Shown here: piece by piece, positions 1 through 6,525 of the stretch
Layout of the letters: each line of letters opens with the position of its first letter
Position numbering within the stretch: position 1 is the first letter of the stretch
Source of the DNA: Cytophagales bacterium
Lineage (GTDB): Bacteria; Bacteroidota; Bacteroidia; Cytophagales; Cyclobacteriaceae
Reading direction: 5' to 3'
Assembly (NCBI GenBank): GCA_029262935.1
Contig: JAJCYK010000187.1
Coordinates: 1 to 9,160 of the forward strand
DNA: 9,160 nt
Translations under genes and position numbers: made by a program
The notes under the pieces: generated by a model
Told to the model about the DNA's origin: nothing
Seen by the model: only the letters and a program-made list of their open reading frames with translations
Databases searched by the model: none

Positions 1-1443
1 CAAACCTGCCGGCAGGTTTGCGCTGGTGTATCCCATGGGTACCGTAAATGCCGGTTGTCCGGTATGCGGTGCTATTATCTGGCTATTATCACCGAGATAC
101 TGCGTTTCAAAATCCGTCAATAAAGCTGCGGGGTGATTCCAACTGGGATACACTAAAACATCCACTTGGGCCAAATCCATGGCATTTTCCACCGCTTCAC
201 GAAAGGCTATACGCAGCGGGTCGGTATAGGGGTCCCCACAGGGAATATCTCCCTGACTTCTTCCCTTATTATTGAGAAAATATTCCATACCAGCAAGGGC
301 ATATGGAGTAGGTGTGCCTGCAGCAATTAGCTGTTCCAGTGTATGCAGGGTATCCTGTTTGATATAAGTTTGTAAATGGTTCTCAATATCCTCACGAAAT
401 TCAGAACACCATTGATTCTGCTTTAAAGAATCAAAATTAACAATGTTTATGGAGTCCACAATTACTGCACCTGATGAGGACATGAGCAGCAGGGCATTTT
501 CAAAAAGACTGTCAATTTCAGGGTGGGGGTCATCTGCACTTAAAGATCTTAATACCCCTATACGAGCCTTTCTTAAAGCATCTTTATTCAAGTATTGTCG
601 ATAGTTTGTGTCGATGCCTTGACCATGTTTAGTAAGACTATCAGTGGGGTCATAACCTGCAATGACCTCTAGCACCCGGGTAGCGTCTTCCACTGATCGA
701 CACATAGGACCACCAACGTCATTTCTGAGATACAAAGGTATAATACCAGAACGACTCGTTAACCCCATAGTGGACCGAAACCCCACCAAAGCATTATGAG
801 ATGAAGGCCCTCGAATGGAATTTCCAGTATCAGTGCCCAATCCAATAGCAGCAAAATTACAGGCCACAGCCGCGGCGGTACCACCACTAGATCCTGCGGG
901 TACATACAGGAGGTTGTAGGGATTTCTAGTGGTCCCGGCAGTTGAACTATTGGTGTGCATGGGACTAAAAGCCCATTCTGCCATATTTGTTTTGCCAACT
1001 ATGATAGCCCCCGCTTCGAGTAGTTGACGCACTTGATAAGCATCAGTTTCAGGGAGAAAATCTTTTAAAGCCACAGAGCCCCCAGTGGTGGGCATACCTT
1101 TTGTATGATAATTGTCCTTAACCACTAGGGGTATGCCATGTAAGGGCTTCAACACCCCGGTAGCCAAAAATAGACTGTCCAACTTCTTGGCTTGAGCCAT
1201 GGCATTTGGATTAATATAGGTAATTGAGTTAATCCCGCTACTTTGATCCCAGGTAGCTATGCGATTCAAATAATACTCGACCAAGACTTCAACACTTAAC
1301 TGTTTACTTTCATAGGCCCGATGTATTTGAGATACGGTAAGTTCATCAAAAGCCTCCAAGGGGTCAGGGACATTTTCGCTACTATTTTGACAAGTACCAA
1401 AGAATACCAAACAGAGGGAAAAGAGGGCAAATTGCTTCATCAT
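1..1443 (-). CDS. Exported amidase-signature family hydrolase (3' end outside window)
   Basis: Amidase-signature (AS) enzyme; the family hydrolyses C-N bonds of amides with a Ser-cisSer-Lys triad. Visible residues are Lys109 (PLVVKDN), cis-Ser185 (AGSSGG) and nucleophile Ser209 (GTDTGNSIRGPS). The 24-residue Ser-Ser spacing matches fatty-acid amide hydrolase. The oxyanion loop has Asn208 where most AS enzymes have Gly. The N-terminus is a hydrophobic leader ending at Cys18 (FFGTC), a loose lipobox, then a polar Gln/Asn/Ser/Glu stretch. A surface or periplasmic lipoprotein is therefore likely, and GatA of tRNA amidation is unlikely because GatA is cytoplasmic. The start is ATG at 1443 or the adjacent ATG at 1440; two in-frame TAA codons lie directly upstream, so nothing longer is possible. 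It overlaps the DUF1801 stop as ATGA. The window holds 481 codons with no stop; the conserved C-terminal Gly-x-Pro and LPAGL segment is reached, so little is missing. The substrate cannot be told from sequence. Confidence 0.93.
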   Translation of the reverse strand, partial: MMKQFALFSLCLVFFGTCQNSSENVPDPLEAFDELTVSQIHRAYESKQLSVEVLVEYYLNRIATWDQSSGINSITYINPNAMAQAKKLDSLFLATGVLKPLHGIPLVVKDNYHTKGMPTTGGSVALKDFLPETDAYQVRQLLEAGAIIVGKTNMAEWAFSPMHTNSSTAGTTRNPYNLLYVPAGSSGGTAAAVACNFAAIGLGTDTGNSIRGPSSHNALVGFRSTMGLTSRSGIIPLYLRNDVGGPMCRSVEDATRVLEVIAGYDPTDSLTKHGQGIDTNYRQYLNKDALRKARIGVLRSLSADDPHPEIDSLFENALLLMSSSGAVIVDSINIVNFDSLKQNQWCSEFREDIENHLQTYIKQDTLHTLEQLIAAGTPTPYALAGMEYFLNNKGRSQGDIPCGDPYTDPLRIAFREAVENAMDLAQVDVLVYPSWNHPAALLTDFETQYLGDNSQIIAPHTGQPAFTVPMGYTSANLPAGL

Positions 1444-1844
1444 TTATTAAGGGCCACGGATTTAGTAATTAATTCTGAAAGCACCTTTTCATCTACATCT
1501 TCCAATCTTTTAAGATACAAACAAGCCTTTCCGGTACTGTGTTTTCCTAGCTTTTTCATTAATGAAACGTGTTTTTTGAATCCTCCCATAATATATAAGG
1601 TAAGGTTTTGTTTGCGTGGAGAGAATCCGGCTAAAAACCAATCTCCTTCTCGGCCACTGGCGTACTTGTAATGATAGCTGCCATATCCCACAATGGATCC
1701 ACCCCACATTTTAGGCGCTTCGCCCGTGATTTCCTTCATTAGTTTAGCCACTTTTTTGCTGTCAGCTCTTTTTACCGGGTCTTCAATGGAATTTAAGAAA
1801 CTGGAAACACTGGCTTTATTGGGTTTGGTTTTAAGCTCACTCAT
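1440..1844 (-). CDS. DUF1801 (YdhG-like) domain protein
   Basis: Small soluble protein of 134 residues that is essentially one DUF1801 domain. Recognisable family blocks are the helical N-terminus with DSKKVAKLMKEITG (about 28-41), MWGGSIVGYGSYHYKYASG (47-64), GFSPRKQNLTLYIMGGF (73-89), LGKHSTGKACLYLKRLEDVD (99-118), and a final short helix. The biochemical function of the family is not established, so none is assigned. There is no signal peptide or membrane segment, so it is probably cytoplasmic. It starts at ATG 1844, 27 bp after the MarR stop, and no Shine-Dalgarno sequence is obvious there. Its TGA stop overlaps the first amidase ATG, which suggests translational coupling and a single MarR-DUF1801-amidase transcript. 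Link to amidase function is inference from position only. Confidence 0.9.
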   Translation of the reverse strand: MSELKTKPNKASVSSFLNSIEDPVKRADSKKVAKLMKEITGEAPKMWGGSIVGYGSYHYKYASGREGDWFLAGFSPRKQNLTLYIMGGFKKHVSLMKKLGKHSTGKACLYLKRLEDVDEKVLSELITKSVALNK

Positions 1845-1871
1845 AGTATTTGATTTAATGGCACCCGATTG

Positions 1872-2306
1872 TTACTCTTGGCAATTTTGATTGATCTTCT
1901 TTAAGATTGCTTGTAGCTGGCTTATTTCTTGAGCGGATACTCCCTGAGTCAATTGCGCACGGATACCTTCCACTATGGGATAAGCCTTTCGTAGTCGGCT
2001 ACGTCCAGCACGGGTAAGATTAATTACTATGCGACGACGATCTTTGGGGTCATTCATTCTTTCAGTGAGGCCCTTTCTGCATAGTATATCTACAATTCGG
2101 GTGAGAGTGGGGCGGTCTTTTTGCATGGATTCTGCTAAGATTCCACTGGTTCCTTGACCCTCATGTTCTTCTAATATTTTAATAACACCCCATTGATCCA
2201 AAGTGATGTCCAATCCTTTTTTTATTAAAATCTCTGAGCTAAACCGCCGCATAAGACGCACGGTGTAGTTTAGATTATACCCTATTGATGTATTTATTTT
2301 CTTCAA
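1872..2306 (-). CDS. MarR-family transcriptional regulator (TTG start)
   Basis: Winged helix-turn-helix regulator of 144 residues, the usual MarR size. An N-terminal dimerisation helix covers about 8-30. The wHTH follows with DITLDQWGVIKIL (33-45), a recognition helix around DRPTLTRIVDIL (64-75), and a wing with the hallmark DPKDRRRIVINLT (86-98). A C-terminal dimerisation helix closes the protein. Cys76 sits just after the recognition helix and Cys142 near the C-terminus; neither is at the N-terminal redox-Cys position known from OhrR. The start is read as TTG at 2306 because an in-frame TAA lies 24 nt upstream with no ATG between, and the next Met (19) would remove helix 1. An AGGG eight or so bases upstream could act as a ribosome site. 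It heads the operon with DUF1801 and the amidase, and faces the NTF2-like gene across a palindromic candidate operator, so autorepression is likely. The ligand is unknown. Confidence 0.92.
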   Translation of the reverse strand: MKKINTSIGYNLNYTVRLMRRFSSEILIKKGLDITLDQWGVIKILEEHEGQGTSGILAESMQKDRPTLTRIVDILCRKGLTERMNDPKDRRRIVINLTRAGRSRLRKAYPIVEGIRAQLTQGVSAQEISQLQAILKKINQNCQE

Positions 2307-2368
2307 TGTTACCCTGGCTTTTGTTAATTAAAAATAGGCTTTATTTTTTAAATAGAAACAAATTAATA

Positions 2369-2401
2369 TATTTAGTGTACGAAATATTGTTGTACTAAAT
2401 A
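2369..2401. promoter_or_regulatory. Candidate MarR operator: 18-bp palindrome plus extra half-site
   Basis: Positions 2369-2386 form an imperfect palindrome (TATTTAGTGTACGAAATA) in which 7 of 9 base pairs match; only the pairs 2374/2381 and 2377/2378 fail. Its right half, TGTACGAAATA (2376-2386), recurs as TGTACTAAATA at 2391-2401, exactly 15 bp further on with one change. Size and symmetry fit the 16-20 bp sites bound by MarR dimers, and the site lies in the divergent region between the MarR gene and the NTF2-like gene. On the minus strand it lies just upstream of a near-consensus Bacteroidota -7 box (TTAATTTG, 2366-2359; consensus TAnnTTTG). Binding is inferred, not shown. Confidence 0.55.
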
Positions 2402-2408
2402 AAATCAC

Positions 2409-2831
2409 ATGAAGATTGCTGTAATTCTATTATTCTTAGGTTGTTTGACAAGCATGGAAACTTATGCACAAGAGGACCACCAGGCCATTAAGAAAATTAT
2501 TGAGGGGTTAACCAAAGGGATTGACCAACAAAATGGCGCGATGATTAAAAATACTTTTAGGGAAAGTTCGGGGTTGTTTGCCACCAGAAAGGGAGAAGTA
2601 ATGGCATTACCTTACACAGATTTTGCCGATTTACATGAGGCCAAAAAATTTGGAGGAAGGGATAGAACGGTAACGGTTCAAGATTTGGACGTAACAGATG
2701 GATTGGTGGCTTCAGCCAAAGTACTTGCTGAGGATCAAAAGGTGCATTATACGTACTACCTCACTTTTTCTAAGGTTGAGGGAAGTTGGTTGATACAAAG
2801 TTTCTTACAACATTCAAAAATGAAAGAATAG
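2409..2831 (+). CDS. Secreted NTF2-like / lumazine-binding-like protein
   Basis: A 140-residue exported protein. Residues 1-20 form a signal peptide (KIAVILLFLGCL core, cleavage probably after TYA or YAQ). The LGC at 10-12 is too close to the N-terminus to be a convincing lipobox. The remainder fits the NTF2-like fold of the putative lumazine-binding family (Lumazine_bd_2/DUF4440 type): an opening amphipathic helix (IKKIIEGLTKGIDQQNGAMI, 27-46), FRESSGLFATRKGEVMALPYTDF (50-72), then strands VTVQDLDVTDGLVASAKVLA (88-107) and VHYTYYLTFSKVEGSWLIQSFLQH (112-135). Such folds often bind small ligands, but no catalytic residue set is evident, so no reaction is assigned. It is divergent from the MarR gene, shares the candidate operator region, and ends at a strong terminator. 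It may be a MarR target; that is inference. Confidence 0.85.
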   Translation: MKIAVILLFLGCLTSMETYAQEDHQAIKKIIEGLTKGIDQQNGAMIKNTFRESSGLFATRKGEVMALPYTDFADLHEAKKFGGRDRTVTVQDLDVTDGLVASAKVLAEDQKVHYTYYLTFSKVEGSWLIQSFLQHSKMKE

Positions 2832-2834
2832 GAG

Positions 2835-2873
2835 TAAAACAAAGGGGCTCCTGTTAAGGTCCCCTTTGTTTTA
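2835..2873. terminator. Bidirectional intrinsic terminator
   Basis: Arms at 2836-2847 (AAAACAAAGGGG) and 2861-2872 (CCCCTTTGTTTT) are perfectly complementary over 12 bp, or 13 with T2835-A2873, around a 13-nt loop. The A-tract on one side and T-tract on the other make the hairpin U-rich when read from either strand. It starts 4 bp after the stop of the NTF2-like gene and ends 6 bp before the stop of the convergent TraB/GumN gene, so it should serve both. Confidence 0.88.
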
Positions 2874-2878
2874 TTGAT

Positions 2879-3739
2879 TTAATTTACTGGGGTTACTGTA
2901 TAGCCAGCTTCTTTCAGCAGGTTGATTATTCCCTGCTCGCCTCCCAGGTGTGCGGCACCTACTCCAAAAAAGGTAGATTTGTACTGAGCCATTTCACCAA
3001 TACGAGGTACCCACTTTTGATTGCGATCGTCCAACATCAATCGTTGTTCTTGTTCCGTATCTAAGAAGCGTAAAGTAAATTGATACACACCTTGTACATC
3101 TTCTTTAAGATATAAGTCCACCATTTCGGAGAATATGGATTGATTTCGATCTTCTTCATATAACATATCAACCACATCTTTGATTTGCTCACTATAGGGT
3201 ATGTTATCGAATACCTGCATTTGTTCCGCTACCGTTTCCAGTCCCAGTATCTCTTTTTCTTGTTTTTTGGCCATACCAATAAATGTGCCTTCGAAACTCG
3301 CTGGTTGTCCGTTGATGTATTTGGTGTAAAGCATACTTGAAACCCCAAAAGGCTTCCAGGTGTTAAACATTTTTACACTTACACCCATCAAACTTTGTAA
3401 CGTTTCATCCAATTTAGCATAGTCTTCCTCCTTCATAAGTTGATCCAAAGTTTGACTGTCTTTCATAGGCATATGCTGCATGATTGAGGTCTGTAGATCC
3501 GGAGCATCCATGTCTAATTCCAATACAATTTGTTGAGACGTTTTGAAGGCCTCCGCCACCTTTTCCTTAAGCTTGAATTGCTCTTGTGGTAGCAAATGCA
3601 TGGTACCGAAGATATAGGAGGTTTGTATATGATCACCCTTTAGCTTCCATAAAAGACTTTGATCTTGGTCACTTTGAGCGGTTATTGTATGCCCAAAGGT
3701 CCATAAAGTGAGTAGAATAAATATGTTAGAAATTTTCAT
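2879..3739 (-). CDS. Secreted TraB/GumN family protein (Tiki-like fold)
   Basis: A 286-residue protein of the TraB/GumN family, related to the Tiki metalloproteases of animals. A signal peptide covers about 1-21 (FILLTLWTFGHTITAQ), so it acts in the periplasm or outside. Family motifs are complete: SYIFGTMHLLP with the first GxxH (45-48), LELD (73-76), GLET (166-169), DDRNQKWVPRI (237-247), and a C-terminal FFGVGAAHLGGEQGI with the second GxxH (261-264) and the ending LLKEAGYTVTPV. The two GxxH motifs and the acidic residues are the presumed metal ligands in Tiki relatives. Proteolytic activity of bacterial members is not firmly established, so that role is inference. The start at ATG 3739 gives a normal signal peptide. 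It is 92 bp downstream of the nucleotidase stop in the same direction, with a palindrome between, so it may have its own promoter. Confidence 0.93.
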   Translation of the reverse strand: MKISNIFILLTLWTFGHTITAQSDQDQSLLWKLKGDHIQTSYIFGTMHLLPQEQFKLKEKVAEAFKTSQQIVLELDMDAPDLQTSIMQHMPMKDSQTLDQLMKEEDYAKLDETLQSLMGVSVKMFNTWKPFGVSSMLYTKYINGQPASFEGTFIGMAKKQEKEILGLETVAEQMQVFDNIPYSEQIKDVVDMLYEEDRNQSIFSEMVDLYLKEDVQGVYQFTLRFLDTEQEQRLMLDDRNQKWVPRIGEMAQYKSTFFGVGAAHLGGEQGIINLLKEAGYTVTPVN

Positions 3740-3805
3740 TTGTATAAGGTCTATTAAAAACTTTGTTCATTGGATCCACTACATTAGTCTCCTTTTGTAA
3801 GTCAT

Positions 3806-3824
3806 TTATTACAAGATGTAATAA
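3806..3824. repeat. Perfect 8-bp-arm palindrome between nucleotidase and TraB/GumN genes
   Basis: TTATTACA (3806-3813), a 3-nt centre, then TGTAATAA (3817-3824) form a perfect inverted repeat. It lies 8 bp past the nucleotidase stop and 67 bp before the TraB/GumN start, both on the minus strand. On the minus strand no T-run follows, so it is a poor intrinsic terminator; a regulator-binding site for the TraB/GumN gene is the alternative. Which of these is right cannot be decided from sequence. Confidence 0.5.
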
Positions 3825-3831
3825 TCAGCTG

Positions 3832-5373
3832 TTATTTTTTGTGCAGTAGCCGTTGGTTAGTTGGCCTTTGTATCGGAGACTTTTTGGATATCTCTTCTAG
3901 CAGTACAGCTGAGAAGGTCTTTTCCAATATGGTTAAGGTACGCGCTTTGGCGAACGGTTTAAAAGCATCTCCGCCCTGGGCCAAGATTTCTACGGTACCT
4001 ATTGTATAGATGCCATCATCTTTTAATTTTTTGTTTCCCACTTTTGCCCACAGCAACCTTTGGCCTATGGGCTGATTTAAATCGTAAGCAGCTTGTAAAC
4101 CAGATACTTGTAGTAACCCTCTCTCTAAACTAAAGGATTGCTCCAGAATTTCTTTAATCACTTTTCCACTCGCCTCAATCTGGTACACTTTATCTGTGAA
4201 TGGGAACGCATCCAATACATCTCGTTTGAGTAGTTTTCCTGCAGGCAGGTCTTTACGTATGGCTCCAGGACTTATAAAACCAATGTCACTATGAGTAGCC
4301 TCTTTCAGCACATCAGCGAAAAGGTTACCCAGATCTGATTCTTCGTTATACTTACGATTCAAACGCATAGCGTTGTATCCGACTTCCTGATAAATGTCCG
4401 GAAATTGAGCCCGATATTGTTTTAACTTTTGACTAATAACGGGATGTGGTGGTAATTGATCACTGACAACGGGTATCAATTGACCTTGGTGAGATATTAT
4501 GGTTTTTGAGTCGGTGTCGAAACTCAACTCTAAAAACCCTAAATAGTATCCTTGCCCATAAGTTTGCATAATAATAGTACCAGTTGTTGGATGTATCACG
4601 GGTTTTTCAGTGCCGGCGTCGGCATGTCCCGCCAACAATATGTCAATTCCCGGTACGGCACCTGCCAGGTTAATGTCTGCGTCAATATCTCTTTTTACCA
4701 GGGGGTCTTCATCATTGGTCTGCATGGGGGCTGTTTTTCCTTGATGGGTTAGGAGTACTATCAGGTCTACTTGACCTTTTAGCAGGTTTACATACTCAGC
4801 TACAATAGGCTGCGGTGCTCTAACTTCGATACCAGCGATGTTACTGGGTATCAAAGCGGTGGCGGCATCTTGTCCCAAGATTCCAATTACTCCAATACGC
4901 AGCCCACTTTTTTCTACTATGGTGTAAGGCTGTGCATAGGGGAGGTCTGTATCTTTGTAGAATAAATTGGCACCTAATACGGGAAAAGGGGCTCTTGATT
5001 TAACTTCAGCGAAGGTTTGCCATCCGTACTCAAATTCGTGATTCCCTATGCACATGGCATCGTATCCCATGGTGATCATCAATTCAAAGGGCAATACACC
5101 TTTAGTAAGCTTAGACAGGGTACCCGTAAATATGTCTCCAGAGTCAAAGAGAAACGTGCGCTCATTTAGATTCCTTAAGGAGTCAATAAGTGTAGCAATA
5201 TGTGCTACTCCTCCAATGTGCTCAATATTAGGTTTCCAAAAAGCTTGAATGGGGTCATATGCACTCTCATAGTCATTTGTAAAGAGCAGGTTAACGGTGG
5301 TGACATCTTGGCTGAGTGAAGACAGGGGGGCACAAAAAAGAAATATCAGGATCAGTAGTGGGAATAATTTCAT
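3832..5373 (-). CDS. Secreted metallophosphatase / 5'-nucleotidase with altered metal site
   Basis: A 513-residue two-domain enzyme of the UshA/5'-nucleotidase family, which dephosphorylates nucleotides or related esters outside the cytoplasm. A signal peptide covers about 1-21. The metallophosphatase domain (about 25-285) has TNDYES (Asp34, Glu36), FDSGD (Asp80), GNHEFE (Asn111, His112, Glu115), LTHQG (His210) and AGHAD (His250, Asp252). The C-terminal substrate domain (about 330-495) shows ESDLGNLFADVL, SPGAIRKDLPAG, AFPFTDKVYQIEASG, LQVSGLQAAYD and GGDAFKPF. Against E. coli UshA, site-1 His43 aligns with Glu36 and Gln254 with Asp252, and dyad Asp120 with Glu115, while site 2 looks intact. 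The enzyme is probably active but with different metal preference; substrate is unknown. It starts at ATG 5373 and is divergent from the hydroxy-acid oxidase gene. Confidence 0.92.
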   Translation of the reverse strand: MKLFPLLILIFLFCAPLSSLSQDVTTVNLLFTNDYESAYDPIQAFWKPNIEHIGGVAHIATLIDSLRNLNERTFLFDSGDIFTGTLSKLTKGVLPFELMITMGYDAMCIGNHEFEYGWQTFAEVKSRAPFPVLGANLFYKDTDLPYAQPYTIVEKSGLRIGVIGILGQDAATALIPSNIAGIEVRAPQPIVAEYVNLLKGQVDLIVLLTHQGKTAPMQTNDEDPLVKRDIDADINLAGAVPGIDILLAGHADAGTEKPVIHPTTGTIIMQTYGQGYYLGFLELSFDTDSKTIISHQGQLIPVVSDQLPPHPVISQKLKQYRAQFPDIYQEVGYNAMRLNRKYNEESDLGNLFADVLKEATHSDIGFISPGAIRKDLPAGKLLKRDVLDAFPFTDKVYQIEASGKVIKEILEQSFSLERGLLQVSGLQAAYDLNQPIGQRLLWAKVGNKKLKDDGIYTIGTVEILAQGGDAFKPFAKARTLTILEKTFSAVLLEEISKKSPIQRPTNQRLLHKK

Positions 5374-5431
5374 ATATAAATCTTTAACATTAAATTAATA
5401 AAAAAGACCATAGGGATTGCGATTTATTAAA

Positions 5432-5449
5432 AGTCCAGTCCAATGGACT
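5432..5449. promoter_or_regulatory. Tandem/inverted AGTCCA motif in the divergent intergenic region
   Basis: The 112-bp region between the nucleotidase and the hydroxy-acid oxidase contains AGTCCA at 5432-5437 and again at 5437-5442, followed by its inverse TGGACT at 5444-5449. The last two form a perfect 13-bp inverted repeat (AGTCCAATGGACT). It is 36 bp before the oxidase ATG and may be an operator or activator site. No convincing Bacteroidota -33/-7 promoter pair was found here for either gene. Confidence 0.35.
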
Positions 5450-5485
5450 CGTATATCGCTGTTGACTTAATTTAAAAATGACTTT

Positions 5486-6517
5486 ATGAATGTAGAAAGT
5501 GCTCTAAATATAATGGACTTGAAAAATTTGGCTCAGCAAAACCTACCACCTGAGGCGTATCAGTATTTAGTAGGAGGGGCGGATGATTTGCGAACCGTCA
5601 GTCGCAACCGGACTGCTTTTTCCAAATACAGCATCAGACCCAGGAGATTAGTAGATGTTAGCCGGATTGATACGACTGTGGAGTTGTTCGGCACTACCTG
5701 GAATAGCCCCATAGTAATTGCCCCATTAGGCTTGCAGGGCTTGTTTCACGCCCAAAGAGAAATTCCCACAGCAAAAGCTGCCGCTAATAAAGGACATTTG
5801 ATGATTGCTTCGACTATTAGCCATGAACCTTTTCATCGAATTGCGGAGGCAAATGGGCAGCACCCTTGGCTTCAGCTATATCCTACCACGGACCGAAGCA
5901 TAACGGAACGGCTCATACGCGATGCTGAAAAAGCCGGAGCCGGAGCCATAGCGCTAACAGTGGATGTACCCGTGCCAGGGAATCGGGAAAGCCATACAGA
6001 GGTGTTTTTGGGCAGCGTAAATGAGTCCTTAGGTAATTTGCAAGGCCTCAGCGACTCCCATACCTTTTTTGATCCCTCCTTGGACTGGGATTTTGTAACC
6101 TGGCTTAAAAATAAGACCCCGTTAAATGTATTAATTAAGGGCATCATGACCGAAGAAGACACCCTGTTGGCCCTAAAACACCAAGCGAATGGAGTGATTG
6201 TTTCCAATCACGGAGGGCGACAACTAGAAAGCGATTTGAGTACCATTGAATGTTTGGAAGAGGTGGTTTCCGCCAGTGAAGGAACAATCCCTGTACTTCT
6301 GGATGGAGGAGTTCGACGAGGTACTGACGTATTTAAGGCCTTGGCCCTTGGTGCTCGTGCCGTATGTATTGGTAGGGCTTTTTGTTATGGGTTGGCTGCA
6401 GGTGGCCAAGCAGGTGTGGAAAAGGCCTTAGCAATATTACAAAGTGAGTTGATAAGAGACATGCAAATAGCCGGCGCTGTTGGCTGCAAGCACATCACCC
6501 GAGATTATCTAACGTAA
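5486..6517 (+). CDS. FMN-dependent alpha-hydroxy-acid oxidase/dehydrogenase
   Basis: A 343-residue TIM-barrel flavoenzyme of the glycolate/lactate oxidase family, which oxidises an L-2-hydroxy acid to the 2-oxo acid. Aligned by eye with spinach glycolate oxidase, the catalytic set is present: Tyr27, Tyr132 (LQLY), Asp160 (ALTVD), Lys218 (LIKG), His242 and Arg245 in the signature SNHGGRQL (240-247). Phosphate-binding DGGVRRGTDVFKALALGA (273-290) and IGR (295-297) bind FMN. It is shorter than plant enzymes mainly in the mobile loop 4 region (about 168-200), and Trp108 of spinach, which shapes the substrate pocket, has no equivalent (STISHEP). It has no signal or membrane segment, so it is a soluble cytoplasmic enzyme. 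ATG 5486 is used; Met10 (5513) is a possible alternative start. It stands alone, divergent from the nucleotidase and convergent with the antiporter. Exact substrate and electron acceptor are unresolved. Confidence 0.93.
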   Translation: MNVESALNIMDLKNLAQQNLPPEAYQYLVGGADDLRTVSRNRTAFSKYSIRPRRLVDVSRIDTTVELFGTTWNSPIVIAPLGLQGLFHAQREIPTAKAAANKGHLMIASTISHEPFHRIAEANGQHPWLQLYPTTDRSITERLIRDAEKAGAGAIALTVDVPVPGNRESHTEVFLGSVNESLGNLQGLSDSHTFFDPSLDWDFVTWLKNKTPLNVLIKGIMTEEDTLLALKHQANGVIVSNHGGRQLESDLSTIECLEEVVSASEGTIPVLLDGGVRRGTDVFKALALGARAVCIGRAFCYGLAAGGQAGVEKALAILQSELIRDMQIAGAVGCKHITRDYLT

Positions 6518-6525
6518 AAATTACG
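6513..6525. repeat. Short inverted repeat across the convergent stop codons
   Basis: CGTAA (6513-6517) and TTACG (6521-6525) pair around three A residues and contain both stop codons (TAA on each strand). The 5-bp stem is weak; it may serve as a minimal bidirectional terminator, but this is uncertain. The two genes are separated by only 3 bp. Confidence 0.3.

Noticed and set aside
48..275. Plus-strand open frame near the left edge
   Set aside because: Antisense to the amidase C-terminal region, with no recognisable domain.
759..998. Minus-strand hydrophobic open frame
   Set aside because: It lies wholly inside the amidase in another frame; the amidase motifs make that the real gene.
1321..1890. 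Plus-strand frames opposite DUF1801 and the amidase start
   Set aside because: Low-complexity antisense translations; the minus strand encodes clear families with a tight junction.
5872..6207. Minus-strand 111-residue frame
   Set aside because: Antisense shadow of the hydroxy-acid oxidase, which has all catalytic motifs.
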